Below, piece after piece: positions 50,536 to 58,400 of a stretch of DNA of 64,000 bases. Numbering within the stretch: the stretch's first letter is position 1; every line of letters starts with the position of its first letter. This stretch comes from DATBQN01 sp963755825. Its GTDB lineage: Bacteria > Acidobacteriota > Thermoanaerobaculia > Multivoradales > UBA5704. The stretch lies in assembly GCA_963755825.1 (NCBI GenBank), contig CAVWLA010000003.1:1674001-1738000 (forward strand), written 5' to 3'. Made by a program: the position numbers and the translations under genes. The notes under the pieces were generated by a model. The model made no database searches. It was given only the letters and a program-made list of their open reading frames with translations, and was not told the DNA's origin.

Positions 50536-51120
50536 ATGGGCCATCTACCGATGCCGATATCCCGCGCGAGCGCGCTGGTCAGGGCGTATGAGCTCGCTGC
50601 GGTCTATCCCGAGGGCGTGACTGCAGGAAGCGAGAACGCGTTCTACGATCAGACGCTCGCGGTCCTCCTCGAGGCGATGGAGCTCACCCGGGAGCTCCGC
50701 GAAAGGGCAGCTGGTCGAAGGGTGCTGGCCAATTCGCGAATGGCCGCGGGCCAGGCGATCGGTCTCCATGCCTCCGAGCAGGAGGTCTCCGGCGTGCTCC
50801 TCGTCGACGACCTGAACTGCCTCATCGCCGAGACGCTCTTCGATCCCTGCCTTCCGAGAGCCTACCGCCGGAAAGGTCGCCTCTCGGTCGAGTCTGCCGC
50901 GGCGACGGTAGTCGGTCAGGTGGAGCGACACGGCGCGACGGGCGTGATCGTCTTCCACCTCACCCGCAGCGGCCCGCTCCCGTGGGGTGAATCGCACGAG
51001 CTCATAGGGCGCCTCCGTCAAGAGGCCAGGCCGCGGGGTCTCCGGCTGCTCGACTATCTCGTCATCTCGCCGCCGACTTTTCAGAGCTTGCGAGGATGGC
51101 CGGCCTGGGAGCACCGATGA
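50536..51120 (+). CDS. Degenerate RadC/JAB-like protein
   Basis: 194 residues. The layout is that of the RadC MPN/JAB domain: SGVLLVDDLNCLIAETLFDPCL, then VVGQVERHGATGVIVFHLTRSGPLPWGESHELI and LRLLDYLVISPPTFQSL. The catalytic HxHPSG...D motif has become H-L-T-R-S-G...H, so the second His and the metal-ligand Asp are missing and peptidase activity is unlikely. RadC proteins are common on mobile elements and linked to recombination or recipient-side defence. The stop overlaps the ATG of the ComM-like gene (ATGA), so the two are coupled. ATG 50536 follows GAGGAGGAGAAGG. Confidence 0.65.
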   Translation: MGHLPMPISRASALVRAYELAAVYPEGVTAGSENAFYDQTLAVLLEAMELTRELRERAAGRRVLANSRMAAGQAIGLHASEQEVSGVLLVDDLNCLIAETLFDPCLPRAYRRKGRLSVESAAATVVGQVERHGATGVIVFHLTRSGPLPWGESHELIGRLRQEARPRGLRLLDYLVISPPTFQSLRGWPAWEHR

Positions 51121-52076
51121 GGCGTACCAAGCGGACTCCCGACCCGGAGGGCTCGTGGGGCGGAAACCATGCCGCCGCCCACCGTGCGCTCGAGATCTCG
51201 GCCGCTGGCGGGCATCATTGCCTCCTCATCGGCCCGCCAGGCGTCGGAAAGACCATGCTGGCAAGGAAGAGCCGGCTGATCCTGCCGCCGCTCGCGGATG
51301 GGCCAGCGCCGGTACCGGGCTCCGTCTCCGAGATTCTCTCGCTCACGGGGCCAAATCATCCTCCCTTCGTCTGGGCTCCCCAGCAGCTCACGGTCGCGAG
51401 GCTCCTGGGCTCTCGGAGACCAGGTATAGCGCGCCTCGCTCATTACGGAACCCTCGTCCTCGATGACGTCGCGTCCTTTCCGCGCCAGACCTTGAGCGCA
51501 CTTCCGCGTGTGATCGACGAAGGCGCGCACGTCGCGGGCGCTGGCCTACACCGAGCCACCGTGCCGGCGGAGTTCACCCTGCTCGCCACCCTGTCCGTTC
51601 ATGAAGCCGAGGACAGCCGGAACCTCGACCTTCGCCCACTCCGCCAACTGCCGCCTCCGCTCCTCGATCGGTTCCACATCTTCATCGAGGTCGAATCGGA
51701 ACCCTGGACCTGCATCTACTCCGAGCGACTGGGCGAAGTCGTCCATCGGATCGGCCTCGCCCGGGCCATCCAGGAGCAGCGCTTTGGCGCGCCGAGATTG
51801 AACGCTCGGATGAAGGATGACGATCTAGACCGTTGCTGCGGGCTCGACCGCTCGGGAGCCGAGCTCTTCGACATGTGGAAAGCGGTCCTCCAGCTCACCT
51901 GGCGCGGCAGGATGCAGATCCTTTCGCTGGCCCGAACGATCGCCGACCTCGCCGGCGGCGGTCCCATTCGAGCGGCCCACCTCGGAGAGGCACTCCAGTA
52001 CCAGACGCTCCTCAAGGCACCTCACCCGGACTCGCCCGCGCCCGACCTCGCCTCTCCTGTTCGACGGTCTCCTTAG
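51117..52076 (+). CDS. Truncated ComM/YifB-like Mg-chelatase-family ATPase
   Basis: 319 residues from ATG 51117, overlapping the previous stop. Residues about 25-50 hold HHCLLIGPPGVGKTMLARK (Walker A), then TLVLDDVASFPRQTLSALPR (Walker B, with Asp for the usual Glu), LPPPLLDRFHIFIEVE, NARMKDDD and the C-terminal ILSLARTIADLAGG. The N-terminal LonC-like domain (about 190 residues) of full-length ComM is absent. ComM is a branch-migration helicase in natural transformation. Paired here with a RadC-like gene, which suggests a DNA-uptake or mobile-element role. The 3' end is duplicated at 52874. ATPase activity may be reduced by the Walker B change. Confidence 0.7.
   Translation: MRRTKRTPDPEGSWGGNHAAAHRALEISAAGGHHCLLIGPPGVGKTMLARKSRLILPPLADGPAPVPGSVSEILSLTGPNHPPFVWAPQQLTVARLLGSRRPGIARLAHYGTLVLDDVASFPRQTLSALPRVIDEGAHVAGAGLHRATVPAEFTLLATLSVHEAEDSRNLDLRPLRQLPPPLLDRFHIFIEVESEPWTCIYSERLGEVVHRIGLARAIQEQRFGAPRLNARMKDDDLDRCCGLDRSGAELFDMWKAVLQLTWRGRMQILSLARTIADLAGGGPIRAAHLGEALQYQTLLKAPHPDSPAPDLASPVRRSP
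51981..52070 (+). repeat. 3' end of ComM-like gene, copy 1 of a ~90-bp repeat
   Basis: The segment starting CTCGGAGAGGCACTCCAG is repeated imperfectly at 52874-52963; the first 39 bases match at 35 positions. Confidence 0.7.
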
Positions 52077-52207
52077 GCGCGGCTCTCGCTGCAGTCCCGG
52101 TCTCCTGGTCGGCCTCTCGCCCCTTCTCTACCGAGGGTCCCAAGACCTGCGAGCTAAACCATCCCGCCGATCGCCATCCATCCGTCGCCCGGCGGCGTAG
52201 AGAGGTC

Positions 52208-52882
52208 ATGACCTCGCGACGCGTCTTCGTCACCGGGGGCACCGGCTACATGGGCGCCAGGCTCATCCCTGCGCTCGTCGCCCGCGGGCACCGGGTGATG
52301 GCCCTCGTACGCCCCGGCTCGGCAGGGAAGCTCTCGGTGGGCTGCGCCTCGGTAACCGGCGACGCCCTCGACGCGGCGAGCTTCGCCCGCCACGTCGAGC
52401 CGGCTGACACCCTGATTCATCTCGTCGGCGTCCCTCACCCTGGACCCTGGAAAGGGGCACAGTTTGAGGCAGTCGACTGGACCTCGGTGCAGGCATCCGT
52501 CGCGGCGGCGCGGGAGGCCGGGGTCGACCACTTCATCTACCTCTCCGTCGCCCACCCGGCGCCTAGCATGCAGGCCTACTGGCAGGTGCGGGAGCGCGGC
52601 GAACGGCTGATCGCCGGAGCGGGATTGAACGCCACCTTCCTTCGCCCTTGGTATGTCCTCGGCCCCGGGCATCGCTGGCCCTATGCCCTGATCCCGATCT
52701 ACGCCCTCCTCGAGCGCCTCCCCGCGACCCGCGACTCGGCCCGCCGCCTGGGCCTCGTCACTCTCCGCCAGATGGTCGCGGCTCTGGTCGCCGCGGTCGA
52801 GAGCCCGGTCGAGGGGCAGCGGGTGGTCGAAGTGCCGGATATCCGGGGCGCGCCAGCCAGCGGAGTTGCCGCCCTCGGATAG
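52208..52882 (+). CDS. NAD(P)-binding SDR protein (NDUFA9-like)
   Basis: 224 residues from ATG 52208. The N-terminus VFVTGGTGYMGARLIPALVARGHRV is an atypical/extended SDR Rossmann fold; LIHLVGVPHPGPWKG, HFIYLSVAHPAPSMQ and LRPWYVLGPGHRWP are the conserved blocks of the NDUFA9-like group. No YxxxK. Shorter than usual for the group (about 290), and the last codons (AALG then stop) run into the repeated ComM 3' sequence, so the C-terminus may have been replaced. The function is unknown; a reductase or assembly-type binding protein is likely. Confidence 0.75.
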   Translation: MTSRRVFVTGGTGYMGARLIPALVARGHRVMALVRPGSAGKLSVGCASVTGDALDAASFARHVEPADTLIHLVGVPHPGPWKGAQFEAVDWTSVQASVAAAREAGVDHFIYLSVAHPAPSMQAYWQVRERGERLIAGAGLNATFLRPWYVLGPGHRWPYALIPIYALLERLPATRDSARRLGLVTLRQMVAALVAAVESPVEGQRVVEVPDIRGAPASGVAALG

Positions 52883-52963
52883 GCATTCCAGCACCAGACG
52901 CTCCTCAAGGCGCATCGCCCTTACTCGCCCGAGACCAACCTCGCCCTTCCTGGGCGACGCTCT
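52874..52963 (+). repeat. Second copy of the ComM-like 3' end
   Basis: CTCGGATAGGCATTCCAGC onward matches 51981-52070. In the ComM frame it would read QTLLKAHRPYSP, but a stop interrupts it right at the start. With the first copy it flanks the SDR gene. Confidence 0.7.
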
Positions 52964-53096
52964 TCCTACCCTGTCGTAGCTCTCGCAGCTGTCTCCCCCG
53001 AGGGCGCTTCCAACGATGAATGCGCCAGAGTTTGGTTTGCCAGCCGACTGCCATCATCGCGTTCCGCATGAAAACGATAGGCGAAGAGCGAGCAAT

Positions 53097-53130
53097 GTTT
53101 TGAGGCACCGCTTTCGCGGCGCCTCAAAAC
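53097..53130. terminator. Hairpin, 15-bp stem with one mismatch
   Basis: GTTTTGAGGCACCGC and GCGGCGCCTCAAAAC around a TTTC loop. Could be a terminator or a structured transcript end; it follows no gene directly. Confidence 0.5.
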
Positions 53131-53208
53131 GCTCGACCCACCGCGCTGGGGGATTCCGGCTCGCTCTGCTCGCCGGTCCAAGAAACGCGAGTGTTTGCGA
53201 CAAATATG

Positions 53209-53224
53209 CTTCACCTAGGTGAAG
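53209..53224. promoter_or_regulatory. 16-bp perfect palindrome CTTCACCTAGGTGAAG
   Basis: An operator-like dyad flanked by AT-rich sequence (AAATATG and TATGTTT) in a GC-rich setting. The cognate regulator is unknown. Confidence 0.5.
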
Positions 53225-53642
53225 TATGTTTCGCTCAATCGCTGCTTGCCCGCGGGCAAGGCGCCTTGCCGCATTTAAGGGGAGACGCGCGCGACCGCGG
53301 CGATCAGCGGCCTACCGGCGACTTGTTCGTGGCTTGCCGCCACACGTGGAGCGATCGCGACGAAGGAGGACTAGCAGAGCAGAGCGGCTCCTGTTCGAAC
53401 TTCACATTCCGCCGACCAGGCTGTAGGAACTGTGGAACGCCGTCTCGGTTTCTCCATCCGGCAGCACAGGCTCGGGGCGGGGGCGAGCGTTCCGAGCGTG
53501 TTGTGGGGAGGCGCGGAAGCTGGGGCGGCGAGGCGGACTCACAATCACGCCTGTGTCCATAGCACTCCGCGCGATATCGATCACACCCTCGCCGGAGAGC
53601 AGGCTATGGAAGCTGACGGGCCGAGGAAAGCTCCGCCTTCCA

Positions 53643-53691
53643 GGCTGTGGAAAGCTCCCCACCCGACCGCCAGCTCGAGCTTTCCACAGCC
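53643..53691. repeat. 14-bp perfect inverted repeat
   Basis: GGCTGTGGAAAGCT (53643-53656) and AGCTTTCCACAGCC (53678-53691), 21-nt spacer. The motif TGTGGAAAGC recurs nearby in variant form, so it may be part of a dispersed repeat. Confidence 0.55.
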
Positions 53692-53862
53692 TCCCCGCCA
53701 CCGCGGAGCTTCCCTCCGCCCTTGGAGAACGCTACCCACCCGCCGCCCGCGTTCACCACAGCTCCCACAGCCTCGGCGGCGAGCGGAGAGATGGGGAGCA
53801 AGAAAAGAAACGTGAATAGAGTGTGGTTTTGCACCGTGCGCCAGTTCCGAGTAGGTTGACGC

Positions 53863-54540
53863 GTGATGCGGTTGCGACTGGGCGTCGGGCTTGCAATGTC
53901 AGCGGTGGCCGTCAACGGCCCGCTGCTTGTTCTCGCGCTCCTGCACGCCGACGGCGTTCCGGTGCCCAGCACTTGGCGAGCCGTGCTCCTCACGATCCGC
54001 GCGCTCGCCACCGTCGCGGCGCTCAGCCTCGGCGCTGCGTACATCGCGCATGGCGCCGTAATCTCACCCGCCGACCGCGTGCCCCTGTTCGTCGTCTGGC
54101 TCTTGGTACTTGGCGGGACCGCGGTCATCGTCACGCCCATGGTGGTTGAAGCGGTCGGCTCCGCGCTGGCGCCGGTCATACCGAGCGTCGCGGGCCGATG
54201 GCTCTGGGCGCTCGTTTCCGTGGTTACGGTGGAGATCTCGGGAGCCGGCTGCATGCTGGCAGCAGCCGGCGCAGGTAGCAGGACGGCGGTGGAAGGGCAG
54301 GCGCCGAAGCCGATCGATCGAGCCAGCTGGGAAGCTCCAGCTCAGCAACGGCAGCTAGCTGGAAGCCCAGCTGCTGGCACAGCGGAGCCTGCTCCGAGCC
54401 CAGGATCTTCCATGCCTCGTGCAGAATTTCACTGCGCTCTCTGTGGTCAGCCCTTCGGCTCACCCTATGCCCTCGGCGGCCATCTTCGCCATTGCCGGCT
54501 TCGGCACGGGGGAGAGAGGGATCAACACACGTCGGAATGA
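53863..54540 (+). CDS. Membrane protein with C-terminal C2H2 zinc finger
   Basis: 225 residues from GTG 53863 (ATG 53866 next). Four hydrophobic helices occupy residues about 5-145. A Pro/Ala/Gln-rich linker leads to FHCALCGQPFGSPYALGGHLRHCRLRH, a C2H2-type finger (C-x2-C ... H-x3-C/H). A membrane part joined to a zinc finger is uncommon in bacteria and is typical of proteins on integrative elements. It is upstream of the excisionase-like gene in the same direction, 55 bases apart. Function unknown; a role in element maintenance is inferred from position only. Confidence 0.6.
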   Translation: MMRLRLGVGLAMSAVAVNGPLLVLALLHADGVPVPSTWRAVLLTIRALATVAALSLGAAYIAHGAVISPADRVPLFVVWLLVLGGTAVIVTPMVVEAVGSALAPVIPSVAGRWLWALVSVVTVEISGAGCMLAAAGAGSRTAVEGQAPKPIDRASWEAPAQQRQLAGSPAAGTAEPAPSPGSSMPRAEFHCALCGQPFGSPYALGGHLRHCRLRHGGERDQHTSE

Positions 54541-54595
54541 CTCAGCCCAACTGGCGAGCGCCGGCCAGGAAAACTAGATCAAGGAGCAGACTGGA

Positions 54596-54799
54596 ATGTC
54601 ACGGTACACGGACCTGCGGACAATCAAGCAGCTCGCCCAGGAGAACCCAGCGTTTACTGAAGCCAGCCTTCGCTGGCTCGTCTTCAACGCCCGACAGAAC
54701 GGCCTCGAAGCAGCCATCGTTCGTGTCGGCCGGCGAGTGCTCATCGACTCACAGAAGCTTGATGCCTGGCTTGAGGGCCGCCGCGAAGCTCGCTCGTAG
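54596..54799 (+). CDS. Excisionase-like small DNA-binding protein
   Basis: 67 residues from ATG 54596, with AAGGAG upstream. The sequence RTIKQLAQENPAFTEASLRWLVFNARQNGLEAAIVRVGRRVLIDSQKLDAWLEGRR is a winged-helix AlpA/excisionase (HTH_17) domain, complete with the 'RVGRRVLID...LDAWL' wing. Such proteins direct the integrase toward excision or act as activators of excision. About 0.8 kb separate it from the integrase gene, with a convergent DUF4145 gene between. Probably the directionality factor of this island. Confidence 0.75.
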   Translation: MSRYTDLRTIKQLAQENPAFTEASLRWLVFNARQNGLEAAIVRVGRRVLIDSQKLDAWLEGRREARS

Positions 54800-54840
54800 G
54801 CCGCCGCATGGCGCAGCAAGAGCGGCTTGCGCTTCCTCGT

Positions 54841-55515
54841 CTATCGACTCAGGATGGCCTGTTGCCTGAGAGCTGCCGCTTCGCGAACTTTCCCGGGGCG
54901 AGTATAGATCTGATAAGTCAGATCTCGGAGAAGTACCAACAGCACCTGTGTGCGTTCGCTACTAACTTCGGGTAGGTGAGGATGGGCACCGTCGTGGCCC
55001 GTGAGCATTATCTGTTTCGCCAACTCCCGCACACCGTCATCCATTCCAGTGAGCTCGATCATCTCATCGATCTGTTTTTCAACGCGCGAACTACCTGCAG
55101 CGCCGAGGTCGGAACAGATCGCCTGTACTGCACGCCGACTGAGAGCCGCAAAGCCGCTATAAGCATTTACCGATAGACAGGCGAGAGCCTCTTTGATTTC
55201 CTTCTGGACAGCCTCGGGAACATACTCGAAATCGAAGTCCTCGAGAACCGCCACCATCCACTGAGGGTTCGCAACCCGAGGAGCAGGCCCTGATCCTGGC
55301 CAGTCCACAATGCTCCAAAGTATGGGTATTGATTTAAGGCAGAGCTCGCAGCTGTAACTCGCGGTTAACTCGTTCGCACCGAGCGCTTTCAGCCTAGCGA
55401 AGTCCTGAGAGGTGACAAGGGCAAATCGGGAACCTTGCCTGCAATGTGGGCACACGCCGCCCAGTTGGAGGCTGTGGAGGTAGTGAGGTGGGCTGTCTCC
55501 GTAAAAGCGAAGCAT
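54841..55515 (-). CDS. DUF4145-type protein
   Basis: 224 residues from ATG 55515. An N-terminal zinc-ribbon-like pair (CPHC and CELC) is followed by the helical DUF4145 domain: EALACLSVNAYSGFAALSRRAVQAICSDLG, then IDEMIELTGMDDGVRELAKQIMLTGHDGAHPH, in which the late GHDGAH is the usual polar end. The fold belongs to the HEPN superfamily, whose members often act in phage defence or toxin systems, though an RNase-type R-x4-H is not clearly kept. Placed between Xis-like and Int genes, so it is island cargo. Confidence 0.75.
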   Translation of the reverse strand: MLRFYGDSPPHYLHSLQLGGVCPHCRQGSRFALVTSQDFARLKALGANELTASYSCELCLKSIPILWSIVDWPGSGPAPRVANPQWMVAVLEDFDFEYVPEAVQKEIKEALACLSVNAYSGFAALSRRAVQAICSDLGAAGSSRVEKQIDEMIELTGMDDGVRELAKQIMLTGHDGAHPHLPEVSSERTQVLLVLLRDLTYQIYTRPGKVREAAALRQQAILSR

Positions 55516-55613
55516 AACCGGCTGCCCCCTAGCCTACAGTAAAACCCAATAAATCGTGCTTCCTATGAGACTGCCCCGCACTCAAGGATACCCCCCGGCG
55601 CCATTGCGTCGCA

Positions 55614-56675
55614 TTAGGCTCCCTCAAGAAATCGCTCGTTCATCCGCGCCACCACCCCCGCCACATGCTCCGCCGACAGATGCGCATACCGCCGCACCAT
55701 CGCGAGCGTCCGGTGTCCGAGGACCTCCGCGATCTCGGCCGGAGTTGCCCCACTCATCGCAAGGTACGAGGCCGCCGTGTGGCGAAGGTCGTGGAAGCGG
55801 AAATCTTCGAGCTCGGCCTGTTCGACGGCCCTGTTCCATGCCTTCTGGATTCCTGCGGGCTCGGCGCCTCGGCGGCTGGGGAACACGAGGTCGCTGTCGA
55901 TCCTCCGCACCTGGGCAAGGTCGAGCAGCGCCTCCAAGGCCGGGCCGACGATCGGGAGAGCCCGGCGGTCGCCGTTCTTGGTGTGTTCCAAGCGGATGAC
56001 TCGGTGCTCGAAGTCGACCGCCTTCCAGCGCAGGCCGAGCAGCTCGCCGCGGCGGGCGCCGGTCGAGACGGCGAGGAGGACGAGCGGATGAAGGAGTGGG
56101 TTCGTGCTCTCCCGGCAGGCGGCGAGGAGCCGGTCGCGCTCGGCGTGGGAGAGGAAGCGGACCCTCCCCCGCGGCTCCTGCGCCCTCGCCACCCGGCGGC
56201 AGGGGTTCTGGTCACACCACTCCCATTCGCGGACGGCGATCGTGTAGGCGTGGGAGAGCGAGCCGAGGTAGCGATTGACCGTGCCGGGGCCGCGCTGGAT
56301 GCCGCGGCGGGTGATGCCGCGGAGGAGCGCGGCGCGCTGCTCGACGATCGCCGCCGGCGTCACGTCGCGGATGCGGAGGCGGCCGAGGCGCTCCCGCCAC
56401 CACCGGAGGTGCTGCTCCCGGCTTTCCATCGAGCGGGGTCGGCGCGGGTTGACCTCCTTGAGGTAGCGGTCGATGAGCTCGGCGACGGTGTGCTTGCTGG
56501 CCGCGGTCGAGGGGAAGTAGCGACCCTCCCGGATCGCCGTCTCGAGCTTGGCGGCCCACTTCTTCGCATCGGTCTTCCGCTTGAAGTTGGCGCTCTCGGT
56601 GCGGCTCCCCTTGAGCCTCACCTGGACTCGGTACCGGATGCCGTCTTTGCCCTGGATGGGAACGATGGTGGCCAT
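55614..56675 (-). CDS. Tyrosine-type integrase of the island
   Basis: 353 residues from ATG 56675, with GCGGAGG upstream. An N-terminal arm-binding part (KDGIRYRVQVRLKGSRTESANF, as in Arm-DNA-bind proteins), a core-binding domain about 60-165, and the catalytic domain with R208, K233, H295-x2-R298, H321 and Y330 all present. The gene lies just inside the island, 105 bases from the 3' end of the tRNA-Sec gene, and the 72-bp att cores fit a recombinase that crosses over at the anticodon loop. It should both integrate and, with the Xis-like protein, excise the element. Confidence 0.92.
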   Translation of the reverse strand: MATIVPIQGKDGIRYRVQVRLKGSRTESANFKRKTDAKKWAAKLETAIREGRYFPSTAASKHTVAELIDRYLKEVNPRRPRSMESREQHLRWWRERLGRLRIRDVTPAAIVEQRAALLRGITRRGIQRGPGTVNRYLGSLSHAYTIAVREWEWCDQNPCRRVARAQEPRGRVRFLSHAERDRLLAACRESTNPLLHPLVLLAVSTGARRGELLGLRWKAVDFEHRVIRLEHTKNGDRRALPIVGPALEALLDLAQVRRIDSDLVFPSRRGAEPAGIQKAWNRAVEQAELEDFRFHDLRHTAASYLAMSGATPAEIAEVLGHRTLAMVRRYAHLSAEHVAGVVARMNERFLEGA

Positions 56676-56690
56676 GCAAGCCTCCGCGAA

Positions 56691-56708
56691 GTGCACCAAA
56701 AGTGCACC
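56691..56708 (+). promoter_or_regulatory. Candidate integrase arm-type sites, right end
   Basis: Two GTGCACC copies with an 11-bp period between the integrase start and the tRNA. Same motif and period as at 35641-35658. Confidence 0.5.
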
Positions 56709-56779
56709 AAATTCCCGTCCTGGAGTCAAGAGGGGCTCCAGGAGGCGCGAGGCTTCAGGGCTGTAAGTGCTTTGTTCTC

Positions 56780-56879
56780 TGGCGGAAGCGCATGGGAATC
56801 GAACCCACCCCCGATACCGCAACCGGCACCGGACAACGGTTTTGAAGACCGCGAGAGGCACCAGCCCCCGAGCGCTTCC
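56780..56879 (-). tRNA. selC: tRNA-Sec (anticodon TCA)
   Basis: Read on the minus strand: 8-bp acceptor GGAAGCGC / GCGCTTCC, anticodon arm CGGT-CTTCAAA-ACCG with TCA, a long variable arm, T arm GGGTTCGATTCC and encoded CCA. Unusual length (about 97 plus CCA) fits selenocysteine tRNA. The gene is intact; its 3' half doubles as the island's right attachment core (56778-56849). It implies that the host makes selenoproteins. Confidence 0.9.
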
Positions 56880-56993
56880 GCAGGGGATCTTAGCCGATCG
56901 CCGGCGGGGCTCTCCGGTGGGGGCGGCGACTGGGAGCGGGGCGGGCAGGCTCGCGGCGGGTGATAGGCTCGCGGCTCTTCCGGAGGGCTTCCC

Positions 56994-57731
56994 ATGGGCC
57001 GTTTCGCCTGCTCGATCGCCACAGCCGCTCTGCTTCTCTCGACGCTCGGCGGCTGCCGCGCCAAGGAGGCGGAGATCGCCGGCGGGGTGCCGGCTCCTGC
57101 CGCGGCGGCTGGCTCGACCGCTCCGGCGGCGGACGGCTCGGCTCCGGCTCCGGCTCCGGCTACTGCTGGGGCGGCGCCGGCTCCTGAGGTTCCGTCGCTC
57201 CCCGTTCATCCCTCCGACTTCGGCGGCGGGGTGCCGGGGCAGCCGGCGAGCGCGCCGGCGGCCGGCTCTCCGGCTCCGGCAGCGCGGATCGCGTTCTCGC
57301 TGCCGACGGGATGGACTTCGAAGGCTCCGGCGAGCTCGATGCGGCTTGCCGAGGCGACGATCTCCGGGCCGGGCGGCCCCGCCGAGCTGGCGCTCTTCTA
57401 CTTCGGACCGGGACAGGGCGGCGGGGTCGAGGAGAACATCGCGCGCTGGAACGATCAGGTGGCGGGCGGCACGCCGAAGCGCGGGACGCTCACCGCTGGC
57501 GGGCTCAAGGTGAGCTGGCTCGACGTCTCCGGCACCATGAAGGCGACCGCGATGGGGATGGGACCGAAGACCGAGCAGGCCGGCTACCGGCTGCTCGGCG
57601 CCGTCGTCGAAGGGCCGGGCGGCCCCTGGTTCTTCAAGGCGACCGGCCCCGAGACCACCCTCGGTCCACAGCACGACGCCTTCCTCGACATGCTGAAGAG
57701 CGTCCACCTGCAGAGCGGCCAATCGGCCTGA
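56994..57731 (+). CDS. Exported lipoprotein, unknown
   Basis: 245 residues from ATG 56994. Signal peptide with a good lipobox: ALLLSTLGGC, Cys about 21. A long Ala/Pro/Gly/Ser linker (about 30-95) follows, then a soluble domain of about 140 residues: RIAFSLPTGWTSKAPASSMRL, then ELALFYFGPGQGGGVEENI, ARWNDQV, and PWFFKATGPETTLGPQHDAF. This pattern (LPxGW...F...G) is seen in small exported proteins of unknown role in several phyla. GGAGGG precedes the ATG. The stop codon lies inside the first copy of the 77-bp repeat. Confidence 0.7.
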   Translation: MGRFACSIATAALLLSTLGGCRAKEAEIAGGVPAPAAAAGSTAPAADGSAPAPAPATAGAAPAPEVPSLPVHPSDFGGGVPGQPASAPAAGSPAPAARIAFSLPTGWTSKAPASSMRLAEATISGPGGPAELALFYFGPGQGGGVEENIARWNDQVAGGTPKRGTLTAGGLKVSWLDVSGTMKATAMGMGPKTEQAGYRLLGAVVEGPGGPWFFKATGPETTLGPQHDAFLDMLKSVHLQSGQSA

Positions 57732-57799
57732 ACCGAAGCTACTCCCCTAACCCGAGAGCCTGAAAATTGGCTTGGGACGGCCGGTCGTGCCGTCGATCG
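57723..57799 (+). repeat. 77-bp direct repeat, left copy, flanking HepT/MntA
   Basis: Aligned without gaps to 58810-58886; the last 46 bases (from GAGAGCCTGAAAA) match at 43 positions. It overlaps the 3' end of the lipoprotein gene. Confidence 0.8.
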
Positions 57800-57998
57800 T
57801 GGTCACCGATGCGGACCTGCTGGCCGCACGCGGCTGCGGCGGCTGCCCCACCGCCGTCGACTGCTCTCTCGCCACCACGAGAAGCTGCCAGACCTCGCGA
57901 CCCTGACGCGCGGGAGAGCCGGCAAGTCGGAGACATTGCGCTCGGCGGCAGCTCCCAAGGTCTGCGAGCCACTCCCGGCGCGACGGTATACTTCGACG

Positions 57999-58400
57999 AT
58001 GGATTGCCAGGCGATCGAGCGCCGGCTGCGCGACTTCTTCGCCACCCGCGCGGAGGCAGAGGGGATCGCCGCCGTCTACCTCTTCGGCAGCGTGGCGCGC
58101 GGCACCGCCCGGCCGGATAGCGACGTCGACGTCGGCATCCTCTATTCCCGCGAGCCGCCGAAGGGGCTCGACGCCTTCCGGCTCGAAGGGGAGATCGAGG
58201 ACCTGCTCGGCGTCCCGGTGCAGGTGGTGACGCTCGACACGGCGCCAGCGGACCTCGTCCACCGAGTCCTTCGCGGCAAGCTCCTCGTCGAGCTCGACCC
58301 GTCCCGTCGCGTACGGTTCACGGTCAGGGCGCAAAACGAGTTCTTCGACATCGAGCCCGACCTGCACCTCTACCGCAGGATGCCGAGGGCCCGCGGATGA
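57999..58400 (+). CDS. mntA: MntA-type nucleotidyltransferase antitoxin
   Basis: 133 residues from ATG 57999. FGSVARGTARPDSDVDVGI holds the nucleotidyltransferase signature G30-S31 ... D42-x-D44, as in the MNT family. MntA proteins add AMP to the partner HepT toxin and so block its RNase activity. The end overlaps the toxin gene by four bases (ATGA), the usual coupling in this system. The pair is bracketed by 77-bp direct repeats. The upstream 57800-57998 stretch has no other gene. Confidence 0.85.
   Translation: MDCQAIERRLRDFFATRAEAEGIAAVYLFGSVARGTARPDSDVDVGILYSREPPKGLDAFRLEGEIEDLLGVPVQVVTLDTAPADLVHRVLRGKLLVELDPSRRVRFTVRAQNEFFDIEPDLHLYRRMPRARG

Larger units (their letters stand above)
52971..53862. 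other. Gene-free, palindrome-rich stretch in the island
   Basis: About 890 bases with no convincing ORF. It holds three strong symmetric elements: 53097-53130, 53209-53224 and 53643-53691. Confidence 0.5.
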
